DNA of 7,989 nucleotides from Desulfurococcales archaeon (GTDB taxonomy: Archaea > Thermoproteota > Thermoprotei_A > Sulfolobales > Desulfurococcaceae), in NCBI GenBank assembly GCA_027083045.1, contig JALWQP010000026.1:1-7989 (forward strand), given 5' to 3'. The number at the start of each line of letters is the position of its first letter. Position 1 is the first letter of the stretch. Positions 1 to 6,478 of the stretch are shown here, in pieces. A model generated the notes under the pieces. It was given only the letters and a program-made list of their open reading frames with translations, was not told where the DNA came from and did no database searches. Made by a program: the position numbers and the translations under genes.

Positions 1-496
1 CGTCTAGATTGCTCAGCGGCTCGTCCATGAGCAGTACATCCGGCTCTATGACTATTGCACGGGCCACCGCTACTCTTTGCCTCTGCCCACCGCTCAGCTG
101 GTGCGGGTACCTGTCGAGTAGCTCGTCTATCTGGAGTAGTTCGGCCGCCCACTTGACCCTCTTATCGATCTCTTCCTGCGGGACACCCCTAATTTTCAGC
201 GGGAAGGCAATATTGTCTTTAACCTTCATATGGGGCCAGACAGCATAGCTCTGGAAAACCATAGAGACATTCCTATCTTTAGGCGGAAGGTATGTCACGT
301 CTTTCTCACCAAACAATACTCTGCCTTCATCCGGCTTCTCCAGACCAGCTATGATTCTGAGCGTTGTTGTTTTTCCACAACCCGATGGGCCTAGGAGGAC
401 AATGAACTCGCCATCCCTTATATCTAGGTCTATGCCTCTTAGTGCTACTGTTTTACCGAACCTCTTAACGAGACCTCTTAGCCTAACATCCACCAT
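1..496 (-). CDS. Sugar-type ABC transporter ATP-binding protein (MalK/UgpC class), partial at left edge
   Basis: This subunit hydrolyses ATP in the cytoplasm to drive import through the two permeases encoded just upstream. Read on the minus strand from the ATG at 496-494, 165 codons are visible and the gene runs off the window. Walker A is GPSGCGKTT (residues 36-44), the Q-loop lies in VFQSYAVWPHM (80-90), the ABC signature is LSGGQRQRVA (134-143), and Walker B with the catalytic Glu is VLLMDEP (154-160), followed by the D-loop SNLD (162-165). The AVWPHM stretch after the Q-loop is typical of MalK/UgpC-type carbohydrate importers. The H-loop and any C-terminal regulatory (TOBE/OB) domain are outside the window, so MalK-like regulation cannot be judged. 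It is the last visible gene of the operon, 11 bp after the MalG-type permease, with a G-rich weak Shine-Dalgarno in that gap. Family is certain; substrate is not. Confidence 0.95.
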   Translation of the reverse strand, partial: MVDVRLRGLVKRFGKTVALRGIDLDIRDGEFIVLLGPSGCGKTTTLRIIAGLEKPDEGRVLFGEKDVTYLPPKDRNVSMVFQSYAVWPHMKVKDNIAFPLKIRGVPQEEIDKRVKWAAELLQIDELLDRYPHQLSGGQRQRVAVARAIVIEPDVLLMDEPLSNLD

Positions 497-507
497 TTCC
501 CACACCC

Positions 508-1338
508 TTATTTCACGGTTATACCCCACATGGATATGAGGTACCTGCGAGCAATGAATACGAAGATCAGTGCAGGTAGGATCATAATGAATGATGCCGC
601 GAACTTAATTATATCTGGCGCCGCCATCGCTGATGTCAGTATGAACGCCGGCAACGTCCTGTTTGTTAGTGTAAGTACTGCCGCCATGAATACTTCGTTC
701 CAGGACATTATGAAAGTGAATATAGCAGCAGCGGTTAGCCCCGGGAGGGCTAGGGGCAGCGTTATTCTTAGGAATGTCTGCTTCCTGTCGAGGCCGAAGA
801 CATAGCCTGCCTCTTCAAGCTCTATTGGTACGCTCACGAATATGCTCGATGTGATCAGTATGACGAAAGGGAGGGCCATGGTGGTATGTGCTAATGCTAC
901 GCCGAGCAGTGTATCGTTGAGGCCTAGCCTAATGTACAATGTTACCAGAGGAACAGCGATGACTAGCATCGGGAACATTCTCAGCCCTATAATCAGTAGC
1001 TTCAACGAGTCCTTGCCCTTGAAGGCGAATCTGGCGAACGCGTAACCGGCGGGTAGTCCGAGCGCGAAGCTGAAGATCACGGTCATTACCGCAACTATTA
1101 TACTGTTCATGGTGGCTCTAGCCGCTCCAAGTGCTAGTAGTTTCTGTATGTTTGAGAGAGTGTAGTGGAGCGGGATGATCTCTTTGGGGCTGTAGAAGTC
1201 CTGCGGCGTCGAGAAGGCGTACAGTATTGATATTATTATTGGTAGTAGCACCCATGTACATGATAGTATCACTATTCCCGCAAACAGTATTCTGAGCAAA
1301 TAATACCTGATAGGCGGGGTTTCACCAGGTGTACTCAT
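508..1338 (-). CDS. ABC transporter permease, MalG-type (CUT1 second permease)
   Basis: This 276-residue integral membrane protein forms half of the translocation pore of a carbohydrate-type importer. A membrane segment at about residues 14-40 is followed by an external loop (FSTPQDFYSP and after), then five more hydrophobic segments, which fits the six-helix MalG topology and the usual length. The cytoplasmic EAA loop that docks on the ATPase is visible at about 175-200 (EEAGYVFGLDRKQTF, then LPLALPG). SWNEVFMA (212-219) matches the MalG-family SWNE motif, and the tail RRYLISMWGITVK resembles the usual MalG C terminus. The ATG at 1338 overlaps the stop of the MalF-type gene by one base (TAATG) and has a near-perfect ribosome binding site inside the preceding gene, so translation is probably coupled. 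Substrate is not determinable from this subunit. Confidence 0.95.
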   Translation of the reverse strand: MSTPGETPPIRYYLLRILFAGIVILSCTWVLLPIIISILYAFSTPQDFYSPKEIIPLHYTLSNIQKLLALGAARATMNSIIVAVMTVIFSFALGLPAGYAFARFAFKGKDSLKLLIIGLRMFPMLVIAVPLVTLYIRLGLNDTLLGVALAHTTMALPFVILITSSIFVSVPIELEEAGYVFGLDRKQTFLRITLPLALPGLTAAAIFTFIMSWNEVFMAAVLTLTNRTLPAFILTSAMAAPDIIKFAASFIMILPALIFVFIARRYLISMWGITVK

Positions 1339-2225
1339 TACATGGTCACCTCCCTAAGGTACTGGGCCTTGAACATCTTGATGTAGATATAGCCTATGAC
1401 AACCGATATCGCGGCTATTATCAGGGCGTATAGGGCTGCGACGCCGTAGTGATAAAGTATGGTTTGTTCATAGTATGCTTCGCCGGCCAAGACAGGTATA
1501 TCGCGTCCGGCGAGAACCATCACTACTCCGAATACCTGGAAAGCGAACAAAGTCCTTATCAGTAGGGCTGTCTGCACGCTGGGCTTCAGCATGGGGAATA
1601 TTATGTGCCGTAGCTTCGTCCACGTCCCTGCACCGAATACTTCTGCGGCCTCAATGTACTCCTTGCTGATCATCTGGAGGCCTGCGAAGATTATCACGAA
1701 GACGAGGGCTGTGGCCCTCCAGACCTCTGCGAGCACTATGGCTATGAATTCCATTGGCCTGAACTGGTATCCGAAGAACTGTATTGGCTGATTAATAATC
1801 CCCAGCGCCATGAAGAGCTTGTTGAAGAACCCGTTCGCTGTCAGTAGCGAGTACCATATCAGTCCACCAGCCACATCGCTTATCGTCAACGGTATTATCA
1901 GTATGTAGAGGGCCATGTCCTTGCCCTTGAAATTAGCGCTGAGCATCAGCGAGAAGCCCAGGGCAAGCATGATCTGGATCGGTATTATGGCCGCGGCTAG
2001 CGCCAATGTATCCTCCAGTGCTGGCCAGAAATTAGAGCTAGGTGAATATAGGAGGTAGTAGACGTGTTGAAGTGTGAAGTGACCATTCTGGTCGGTGAAT
2101 GCTAGGAGAACTCCTTGGGTGAGGGGGTATCCTATGAAAAAAAGAAGATAGCCTAGTGCGGGGGCTATTAGCAGGTATGGCAGGTATCGCTCTACTAGGG
2201 AGTATCCCTGCTTGTTGCTGGACAC
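1338..2225 (-). CDS. ABC transporter permease, MalF-type (CUT1 first permease)
   Basis: This 295-residue membrane protein is the partner of the MalG-type permease and completes the pore. It begins with a basic/polar stretch, then a first membrane helix at about residues 14-42 (PYLLIAPALGYLLFFIGYPL), a periplasm-side loop, and five further hydrophobic segments. The EAA loop is at about 190-214 (YIEAAEVFGAGTWTKLRHI, then FPMLKP), as in MalF/UgpA proteins. It lacks the large extra periplasmic domain and two additional N-terminal helices of E. coli MalF, so it is the short, common form. The start codon is GTG at 2225-2223, preceded 7 nt upstream by a GGGGGA Shine-Dalgarno-like run; no better in-frame ATG lies between it and the stop of the binding-protein gene 29 bp away. 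The family is clear; the transported solute is inferred to be a sugar or oligosaccharide. Confidence 0.94.
   Translation of the reverse strand: MSSNKQGYSLVERYLPYLLIAPALGYLLFFIGYPLTQGVLLAFTDQNGHFTLQHVYYLLYSPSSNFWPALEDTLALAAAIIPIQIMLALGFSLMLSANFKGKDMALYILIIPLTISDVAGGLIWYSLLTANGFFNKLFMALGIINQPIQFFGYQFRPMEFIAIVLAEVWRATALVFVIIFAGLQMISKEYIEAAEVFGAGTWTKLRHIIFPMLKPSVQTALLIRTLFAFQVFGVVMVLAGRDIPVLAGEAYYEQTILYHYGVAALYALIIAAISVVIGYIYIKMFKAQYLREVTM
1346..1354 (-). promoter_or_regulatory. Ribosome binding site for the MalG-type permease, inside the MalF-type gene
   Basis: GGGAGGTGA on the minus strand is a near-complete match to the archaeal anti-Shine-Dalgarno partner and ends 7 nt before the ATG at 1338. 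It also encodes part of the last residues (EVTM) of the upstream permease. This fixes the start and supports translational coupling of the two permeases. Confidence 0.85.
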
Positions 2226-2254
2226 TATTATCCCCCGTGGACCCAGTGGCTAGG

Positions 2255-3604
2255 CTATGTACCTGAGTCCGGTGGTGGTAGCGGGGCTCCCGTCTCTTTG
2301 AAGAGATTCAGTAGCTGTGGGTATAGTTCGTTCAGTACCTTCTGCGGATCTTGTCCTTGGAGGACGATCTGCTTGAACGCTGTTATATATATGCTCTTGA
2401 AGTCTCCTGACTTGCTTCCAAGGCTGGGTATCATCGCAACGATCGGGTTAGGCGCGTTTAGCTGCGCATTCACGCCTTTAATCAGGACCTGTAGTGCTCC
2501 TGCGGGGGCCTGGGTCGAGGCTTCCTTCACGGTTGGGAAGAACCCTGTCTTCTCCAGTACCTTTACCTGTGTCGAGGGCTTTGTCAGGTAATCTATGAGT
2601 TTCCAGGCTGCCTGGGGATCCGGTGCTCCCTTCGGTATTGCTAGTCCAGCCACCACTAGGATGTATCCTCTCCCCTTAGGCCCTATCGGTACAGGCACTA
2701 CCACGAACTGATCGGGCTTCTGCTCTATAGCATCCTTGATCCTAGCGGTATGGTCCCACGCTATCCAGACCTCTCCCTTGAGGAGCGGGTCGGCCATAGC
2801 ATCCCATGTGGTGCTGGCTGGATTGACGTACTGCCATAGCTCTTTCAGGTAGTTCCACATCTTTATGGCGTCCTGGCTGTTGAAGTTCTTGACTTGTGCA
2901 CCGGTGAAGGCTGGGTATAGATATCCGTGCAGGAACCTCACGAATAAGCCGTTGGGGCCTGCGGGGAAGCCTAGTAGTTTCTTCCCGGTCTTCTCGTACA
3001 GGTTCTTAGCCCATTCTAGGAGCGCCTGGTATGTCCACTTGGTTGAGCCTGTTATAACATCCTCCTTCGTCAGGCCCTGAGGCAGGTACTTGAATGCCTC
3101 CTTATTAACCACCATGACATATGTGGCGGTCATCCATGGGATGTAGGCGAGTATTCCATGTAGATGGGCATACTTCATCAGGACGTCTGGAAATGTTCTC
3201 CCTGGGAGTGTGCCGAACTTTGAGAGGTCTGTCAAGTAGCCCTTGCTGGCCATGAGGTCCAAGTTTCCATGTAGGTCACCTATTAGGCTGATAGTTACCT
3301 TACCGGCTTGTTCTTCGCTAGTGATCCTCGTTATCATGTCGGAGTAAGACATACCGACAAAGCTTACCTTGATACCTGTTTGTTTCTCGAAGTCGGTCAA
3401 AAGCGTTCCTTTTACGAATGCCTGTTCTTCAGGTGGTACGAGCTGTGTTGAAGCCCATATGATCGATACTGTCTTCTGTTGCTGCGACGCATAGTAATAG
3501 TATCCTACTCCTGCGATTATTGCCGCAATTATGATAACGATTATAGCTATTGCAACAGATTTGGAGATTGCTCTAGACATGCGTGGCGTGTATAAGTTAT
3601 TCAT
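2255..3604 (-). CDS. Extracellular solute-binding protein of a sugar-type ABC importer (family 1)
   Basis: This 449-residue protein should sit outside the membrane and deliver solute to the two permeases. The N terminus has a basic stretch, then a long hydrophobic helix (about 16-34) and YYYY (35-38), with no Ala-X-Ala or lipobox site after it. R11-A12/I13 before the helix looks like a class III (type IV prepilin peptidase, PibD) cleavage site, as known for several Sulfolobus sugar-binding proteins. The mature part shows family 1 binding-protein features: an alternating beta/alpha start (SIIWAST at 47-53, then DFEKQTGIKVSFVG), a middle block GEVWIAWDHTARIKDAI (278-293), and the strongly typical VAGLAIPKGAPDPQAAWKLI (318-337). 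The tail is Pro-rich (PLPPPDSGT). The ATG at 3604 has a GAGGTT/GGAGAG ribosome binding site 6-15 nt upstream, whereas the alternative Met9 has none. It is the first gene of the operon. Ligand unknown; many aromatic residues (Trp/Tyr) fit a carbohydrate ligand but do not prove it. Confidence 0.93.
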   Translation of the reverse strand: MNNLYTPRMSRAISKSVAIAIIVIIIAAIIAGVGYYYYASQQQKTVSIIWASTQLVPPEEQAFVKGTLLTDFEKQTGIKVSFVGMSYSDMITRITSEEQAGKVTISLIGDLHGNLDLMASKGYLTDLSKFGTLPGRTFPDVLMKYAHLHGILAYIPWMTATYVMVVNKEAFKYLPQGLTKEDVITGSTKWTYQALLEWAKNLYEKTGKKLLGFPAGPNGLFVRFLHGYLYPAFTGAQVKNFNSQDAIKMWNYLKELWQYVNPASTTWDAMADPLLKGEVWIAWDHTARIKDAIEQKPDQFVVVPVPIGPKGRGYILVVAGLAIPKGAPDPQAAWKLIDYLTKPSTQVKVLEKTGFFPTVKEASTQAPAGALQVLIKGVNAQLNAPNPIVAMIPSLGSKSGDFKSIYITAFKQIVLQGQDPQKVLNELYPQLLNLFKETGAPLPPPDSGT

Positions 3605-3655
3605 AATATGAACCTCTTCTCTCCAGATTAGTTGTTTATGTATTTTTATAAAATG

Positions 3656-3664
3656 ATATATAAG
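3656..3664 (-). promoter_or_regulatory. Putative TATA box of the ABC importer operon
   Basis: CTTATATAT on the minus strand is a good archaeal TATA element, with an A-rich stretch (GTAAAA) just upstream where a BRE would lie. It predicts a transcription start near 3634, giving a leader of about 30 nt that contains the ribosome binding site of the binding-protein gene. A second, weaker candidate is TTTTATAAAA at about 3643-3652. Assigned by eye only. Confidence 0.6.
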
Positions 3665-3779
3665 TTTTACAAGCGTAAAGATTAAAACCTCTCATTTAAG
3701 AAACCTATTACAGGCTAATAATGAACATTTAAACCTGACATCATCTATTGATGTAATTATTGGAAAAAGCTTATTTATC

Positions 3780-3791
3780 CCACTATAGTGG
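3780..3791. repeat. 12-nt perfect palindrome (candidate operator)
   Basis: CCACTATAGTGG is an exact inverted repeat with no spacer. It lies about 115 bp upstream of the importer operon TATA box and 140 bp after the stop of the beta-helix gene. Perfect palindromes of this size are typical binding sites of dimeric helix-turn-helix regulators, but the distance from the promoter is long, so a regulatory role is a guess. Confidence 0.4.
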
Positions 3792-3826
3792 TTGAATCCA
3801 TTTAAACAAGTGATTAAATAATACCC

Positions 3827-3838
3827 AATAATATTATT
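3827..3838. repeat. 12-nt perfect AT-only palindrome
   Basis: AATAATATTATT is an exact palindrome 35 bp from the previous one. It is low-complexity, so chance is much more likely than for the neighbouring GC-containing palindrome. It could also form part of an easily melted or bent region. Confidence 0.3.
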
Positions 3839-3888
3839 ATGTAGTGCTTGAACGTAGTACTGGCTGTTCCATCGAAGAATGATTATAG

Positions 3889-3908
3889 AAAAAGGTTTTA
3901 TCAAAAAA
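3889..3908 (-). terminator. T-tract terminator after the secreted beta-helix gene
   Basis: On the minus strand, TTTTTT (3908-3903) and TTTTT (3893-3889) follow the TAA stop at 3932-3930 by 21 and 36 nt. Archaeal RNA polymerase terminates at such T-runs without needing a hairpin. This argues that the beta-helix gene and the importer operon are separate transcription units. Confidence 0.55.
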
Positions 3909-3929
3909 TTAGTTGGAGCAGGTTTATTC

Positions 3930-5630
3930 TTAATCTTCGCCAATGTATGCTTGGCCAGGATATATACCGTTAATTGCCCCGTTCCTCGTCATTATTCTCG
4001 CAGTGCTGCCGTCATATCTGTTCATGAACAGCATTCCCCTTATCCTTGCATCTGAGGTAGACAATATTATCGTGTCTACAACGTATGTTTTCCCGTTGAT
4101 CGTTATCTTTATATCATTACCCATGATCATCAGTGTTATTATGTTGCCCGTATATAGTATAAGGGCGTTATAGTTTGGATAAGTGTATCGTTGATTGAAC
4201 GCTATTGTTATTCTGGAGTTCTTCACAGGCCCGATATAGACCTGCTTGGCCCTCCTCTCATCACTGAGACTATATAGCCCCACGTAGCCGCTCATCTTAG
4301 TAGATATTGACAGGAAGCCCTTGAGGGATCTCATACCGGAGGAACCTATATTGGCTGGCGTGTCCCTGAAGAAGGCATGCTTGATCACAACTCTGGTATC
4401 GTACTTGTTTCCGTTGAGTAATCCTGTCCTAAGCCCACCGAGTCCTGGACCTTCGAAGCCCATGAACCATACCGGCACTACTCCTCCTGTTATATTGCCT
4501 TTACCAACTCCGAAGTTTCTCGTTAGAATATATTTGTGTGTAAAGACGCTGCGGTAAATCCTGCTTATCAGATATGCTTCTCCATAGTTTGTCCCCATGG
4601 CCACGTTAGTGGCTATGATCCTGTCTATGTAGACCTTGCTTCTATACATATTAATTCCTCCGATGAATCCATAGCTCCACCTATGCCCTTCTGAGCCCTC
4701 GATAACTTTTTTAGTGATCCTTATATTGCTCATCACGAGGTTATTGATCCTTGCTGACACTCTACTGGTTCTTAGGGTCTCGAAGTAATGATCAAAATAG
4801 ACGGCGACACTGGATCCTTTTAATGCCACCGTGCGTATTGTTCCCTCAGCATAAATAGGCAATCCCTCATCTCGCGTACTATAGGCCCCCCATGCCCTTA
4901 TCCTCGCAACTGTCACCCATCCATATGATATTATTGTGTTTTCGTTTACTGTCCTAGGATTATAAGTGAGCGTTATTGCACCTACACTATATCTTGCAGG
5001 GTTGTAGCTACTCGGACGAAGGTATATGTATGCACCGTATCCGAATATGTGTGTTTCATTATAGTTTGTATTGTACCAGAACCGGTGGCTCGACTCTATT
5101 CTTGGGTGGAATTTCACCTGTATGGTGTTCATCTTGAAGCTACTTACATGGTACGCGTATATGCCGTAGAAGCCTATGTATCCCCATGTAGTCCTAGCTC
5201 TGCCACTGAAGTCTATTATCAGCTTGTCTCCAACTACATCGGTTCTTCTCACACCCTCTCTACCGCTTATGGTTAGTATGCGAATAAAGTTCGTGAAGGA
5301 TGCTACTCTTATGTGTACGTTCTTTATGATTACTTTCTCCGCATTATGGATCCTTATACCGTAGGATGTCCAAATAGAGAAATTCATAGTTGTAGAGCCT
5401 GCTATCTCGACCCATCCACCATCTCCATCTATTATTAATGTATGATTTAGGGTTCTGGGCAACACTACTTTCTTAATGTTTGGCGGGTCTCCCCCTCCTC
5501 CCGGCGCAGGGGGTATTGGTCTTCGGGGTGGTAGTTGCACTGATGATGCCAGTGTTGCCGTGCTCGATACGATTATCAGTCCTAGTAGAATAGCTACTAG
5601 TAGGAATGAAGTTATGTATTTATAATTCAT
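3930..5630 (-). CDS. Secreted beta-rich protein, probable right-handed beta-helix fold, function unknown
   Basis: This 566-residue protein starts with a classical Sec signal peptide: MNYKY, a hydrophobic core (about 8-21), and a likely cleavage after TLA (26-28). A Pro/Gly linker follows (residues 34-50, including PPRRPIPPAP and GGGG). The region at about 55-110 reads like pectate-lyase/NosD-type beta-helix coils: LIIDGDGGWVEI, then GIRIHNAEKVIIKNVHIRV. Later segments repeat the same short strand-turn pattern (VRRTDVVGDKLIIDFSG; RINNLVMSNIRITKKVI; SKVYIDRIIATNVAM). The last 100 residues are strand-rich and may be a separate sandwich domain. There are at least four N-glycosylation sequons, including N62 and N83, and no C-terminal membrane anchor. 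GGTGA 10 nt before the ATG is the ribosome binding site. I see no recognisable catalytic motif, so it could be a polysaccharide lyase or hydrolase relative, a glycan-binding protein, or a surface structural protein. Gene presence is certain; fold is inferred; function is unknown. Confidence 0.88.
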   Translation of the reverse strand: MNYKYITSFLLVAILLGLIIVSSTATLASSVQLPPRRPIPPAPGGGGDPPNIKKVVLPRTLNHTLIIDGDGGWVEIAGSTTMNFSIWTSYGIRIHNAEKVIIKNVHIRVASFTNFIRILTISGREGVRRTDVVGDKLIIDFSGRARTTWGYIGFYGIYAYHVSSFKMNTIQVKFHPRIESSHRFWYNTNYNETHIFGYGAYIYLRPSSYNPARYSVGAITLTYNPRTVNENTIISYGWVTVARIRAWGAYSTRDEGLPIYAEGTIRTVALKGSSVAVYFDHYFETLRTSRVSARINNLVMSNIRITKKVIEGSEGHRWSYGFIGGINMYRSKVYIDRIIATNVAMGTNYGEAYLISRIYRSVFTHKYILTRNFGVGKGNITGGVVPVWFMGFEGPGLGGLRTGLLNGNKYDTRVVIKHAFFRDTPANIGSSGMRSLKGFLSISTKMSGYVGLYSLSDERRAKQVYIGPVKNSRITIAFNQRYTYPNYNALILYTGNIITLMIMGNDIKITINGKTYVVDTIILSTSDARIRGMLFMNRYDGSTARIMTRNGAINGIYPGQAYIGED

Positions 5631-5710
5631 GCCTATATGTTCACCATTTATGGTTTGCCTAAAGTTTGTATAGCTGCTTTTAATAGCTTTGTGTATTTTT
5701 TCTACATAAC

Positions 5711-5720
5711 CTTTAAATAT
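5711..5720 (-). promoter_or_regulatory. Putative TATA box of the secreted beta-helix gene
   Basis: ATATTTAAAG on the minus strand lies 80-90 bp before the ATG at 5630 and just after the stop of the TPR gene (5742). It predicts a start near 5690 and a leader of roughly 60 nt. The 111-bp gap and this element suggest the gene has its own promoter, but no T-tract follows the TPR gene, so read-through is possible. Confidence 0.45.
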
Positions 5721-5741
5721 AATGATCCATGTTTCCCGTTA

Positions 5742-6326
5742 TCATATGTTATCATTACACATATCAGCGATCCTTTTATTGAGGTGGCTGAGTTCTTCCA
5801 TGATATACCGCATTTTCCTTGCTCGGTGCAACTCAGCCATGACTTTATCCACAGCCTCTCTCGCCGAGCCGCATTTCTTCATACTGACCATTATCCTTGC
5901 TTTGAGAAGCAGAGCCCATAGCACTACCTCGTGTTCCACCGGTGACCTCACCTTGTAGCCTAATATTTCCTCTATTGTTTCTAGTGCTTCATCCCTCCTT
6001 CCTTGTGCCTGTAGAGCAGATGCCTTCATTAGGAGAGCTAGTAGTATGGGGTACTGTGTTTTGGCTAGTCTAGCCTTCTTAAGGGCTTTTACAGCGTACT
6101 CCAGTGCCTTCTCCGATTCTGCCATGTGTATGTAGGTGTTGGCTATTCTCGAGAATATCTCAGATTCCAGCTTGTACCGCAGTTTTTCGTTCCTTATTCT
6201 GGCGGCCTGTCTAAGGAGATCCATGTATTTTTTCTGCGCTTCTCTCGTCTTGCCCTTCGCTTCTAGATCTACTATTATCTTGTTGAGCTTGTTCTCTAGG
6301 ATCATGTATTTTATCCTGTCTATCAA
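5742..6326 (-). CDS. Small TPR-type helical repeat protein, cytoplasmic, function unknown
   Basis: This protein of up to 194 residues is almost entirely amphipathic helix, with no signal peptide or membrane segment. Tetratricopeptide-like helix pairs lie at about 12-45, 54-87, 92-124 and 132-165. The second is the most canonical (SRIANTYIHMAESEKALEYA, then VKALKKA), and the third contains KASALQAQGRRDEALETIEE. Such proteins are protein-binding scaffolds; no enzymatic domain is fused. The only start that uses the obvious ribosome binding site is TTG at 6326-6324, only 2 nt after GAGGAG, which is unusually close. The alternative is ATG at 6305-6303 (residue 8), which has only a weak CAGG upstream. 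It is transcribed divergently from the PiT transporter. A role linked to phosphate uptake would be speculation. Confidence 0.82.
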   Translation of the reverse strand: MIDRIKYMILENKLNKIIVDLEAKGKTREAQKKYMDLLRQAARIRNEKLRYKLESEIFSRIANTYIHMAESEKALEYAVKALKKARLAKTQYPILLALLMKASALQAQGRRDEALETIEEILGYKVRSPVEHEVVLWALLLKARIMVSMKKCGSAREAVDKVMAELHRARKMRYIMEELSHLNKRIADMCNDNI

Positions 6327-6328
6327 TT

Positions 6329-6349
6329 CTCCTCAGCCTTACGTGGCTG
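6329..6349 (-). promoter_or_regulatory. Hairpin plus very close ribosome binding site before the TPR gene
   Basis: On the minus strand, CAGCC (6349-6345), a loop of ACGTAA, and GGCTG (6338-6334) form a perfect 5-bp GC-rich stem. Its last base overlaps GAGGAG (6334-6329), which ends only 2 nt before the TTG start. If transcription starts upstream, the hairpin would crowd the ribosome binding site and could dampen initiation. Short stems arise easily by chance. Confidence 0.4.
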
Positions 6350-6382
6350 GGTAAAGCTTATATGGCTTGTATTCCATTGTCT

Positions 6383-6392
6383 CTATAATAAA
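6383..6392 (-). promoter_or_regulatory. Candidate TATA box for the TPR gene
   Basis: TTTATTATAG on the minus strand would place the start near 6363 with a leader of about 36 nt that includes the hairpin and the ribosome binding site. A competing candidate, CATATAAGC at 6364-6356, would give a leader of only about 9 nt. The sequence does not decide between them. Confidence 0.35.
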
Positions 6393-6400
6393 CTATGATG

Positions 6401-6412
6401 GTCTATATATAC
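6401..6412 (+). promoter_or_regulatory. Candidate TATA box for the PiT transporter
   Basis: GTCTATATATAC on the plus strand predicts a transcription start near 6434 and a leader of about 45 nt. It lies within 10-30 bp of the minus-strand TATA candidate for the TPR gene, so the two divergent promoters probably share control space. Confidence 0.45.
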
Positions 6413-6462
6413 ATACATACCCATATTTACACTAAATAGAAGCAAATACATTGTTGAGAAAA

Positions 6463-6469
6463 GGAGGTG
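6463..6469 (+). promoter_or_regulatory. Ribosome binding site that fixes the PiT transporter start
   Basis: GGAGGTG is a full-strength archaeal Shine-Dalgarno, 9 nt before ATG at 6479. An in-frame GTG at 6467 lies inside this element and therefore is not the start. The protein begins MDVLWLILG. Confidence 0.88.
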
Positions 6470-6478
6470 TTTTCCGTA

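Larger units (their letters stand above)
3605..3929. other. AT-rich intergenic region between secreted beta-helix gene and importer operon
   Basis: This 325-bp spacer is clearly more AT-rich than its neighbours. Its left end holds the promoter and ribosome binding site of the importer operon, its right end the T-tracts following the beta-helix gene, and its middle two 12-nt perfect palindromes. I see no RNA gene and no convincing protein gene. An 83-codon minus-strand frame (3943-3692) begins with TTG, lacks a ribosome binding site and has the composition expected of translated AT-rich spacer. Confidence 0.7.

Noticed and set aside
9..805. Plus-strand frames over the ATPase and MalG-type genes
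   Set aside because: They are antisense to strongly motif-supported transporter genes, are low-complexity (Ser-rich or Met/Ala-rich), and have no ribosome binding sites.
3800..3810. ATTTAAACAAG inverted match to CTTGTTTAAAT at 7934-7944
   Set aside because: 11 nt with an AT-rich TATA-like core and no wider similarity; no sign of insertion-sequence ends or target duplications.
3692..3943. 83-codon minus-strand frame overlapping the end of the beta-helix gene
   Set aside because: It begins with TTG, has no ribosome binding site, spans the terminator T-tracts and palindromes, and has the Asn/Ile/Phe-rich composition of translated AT-rich spacer.
6467..6478. Earlier GTG start for the PiT protein
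   Set aside because: The GTG lies within the GGAGGTG ribosome binding site of the ATG at 6479.
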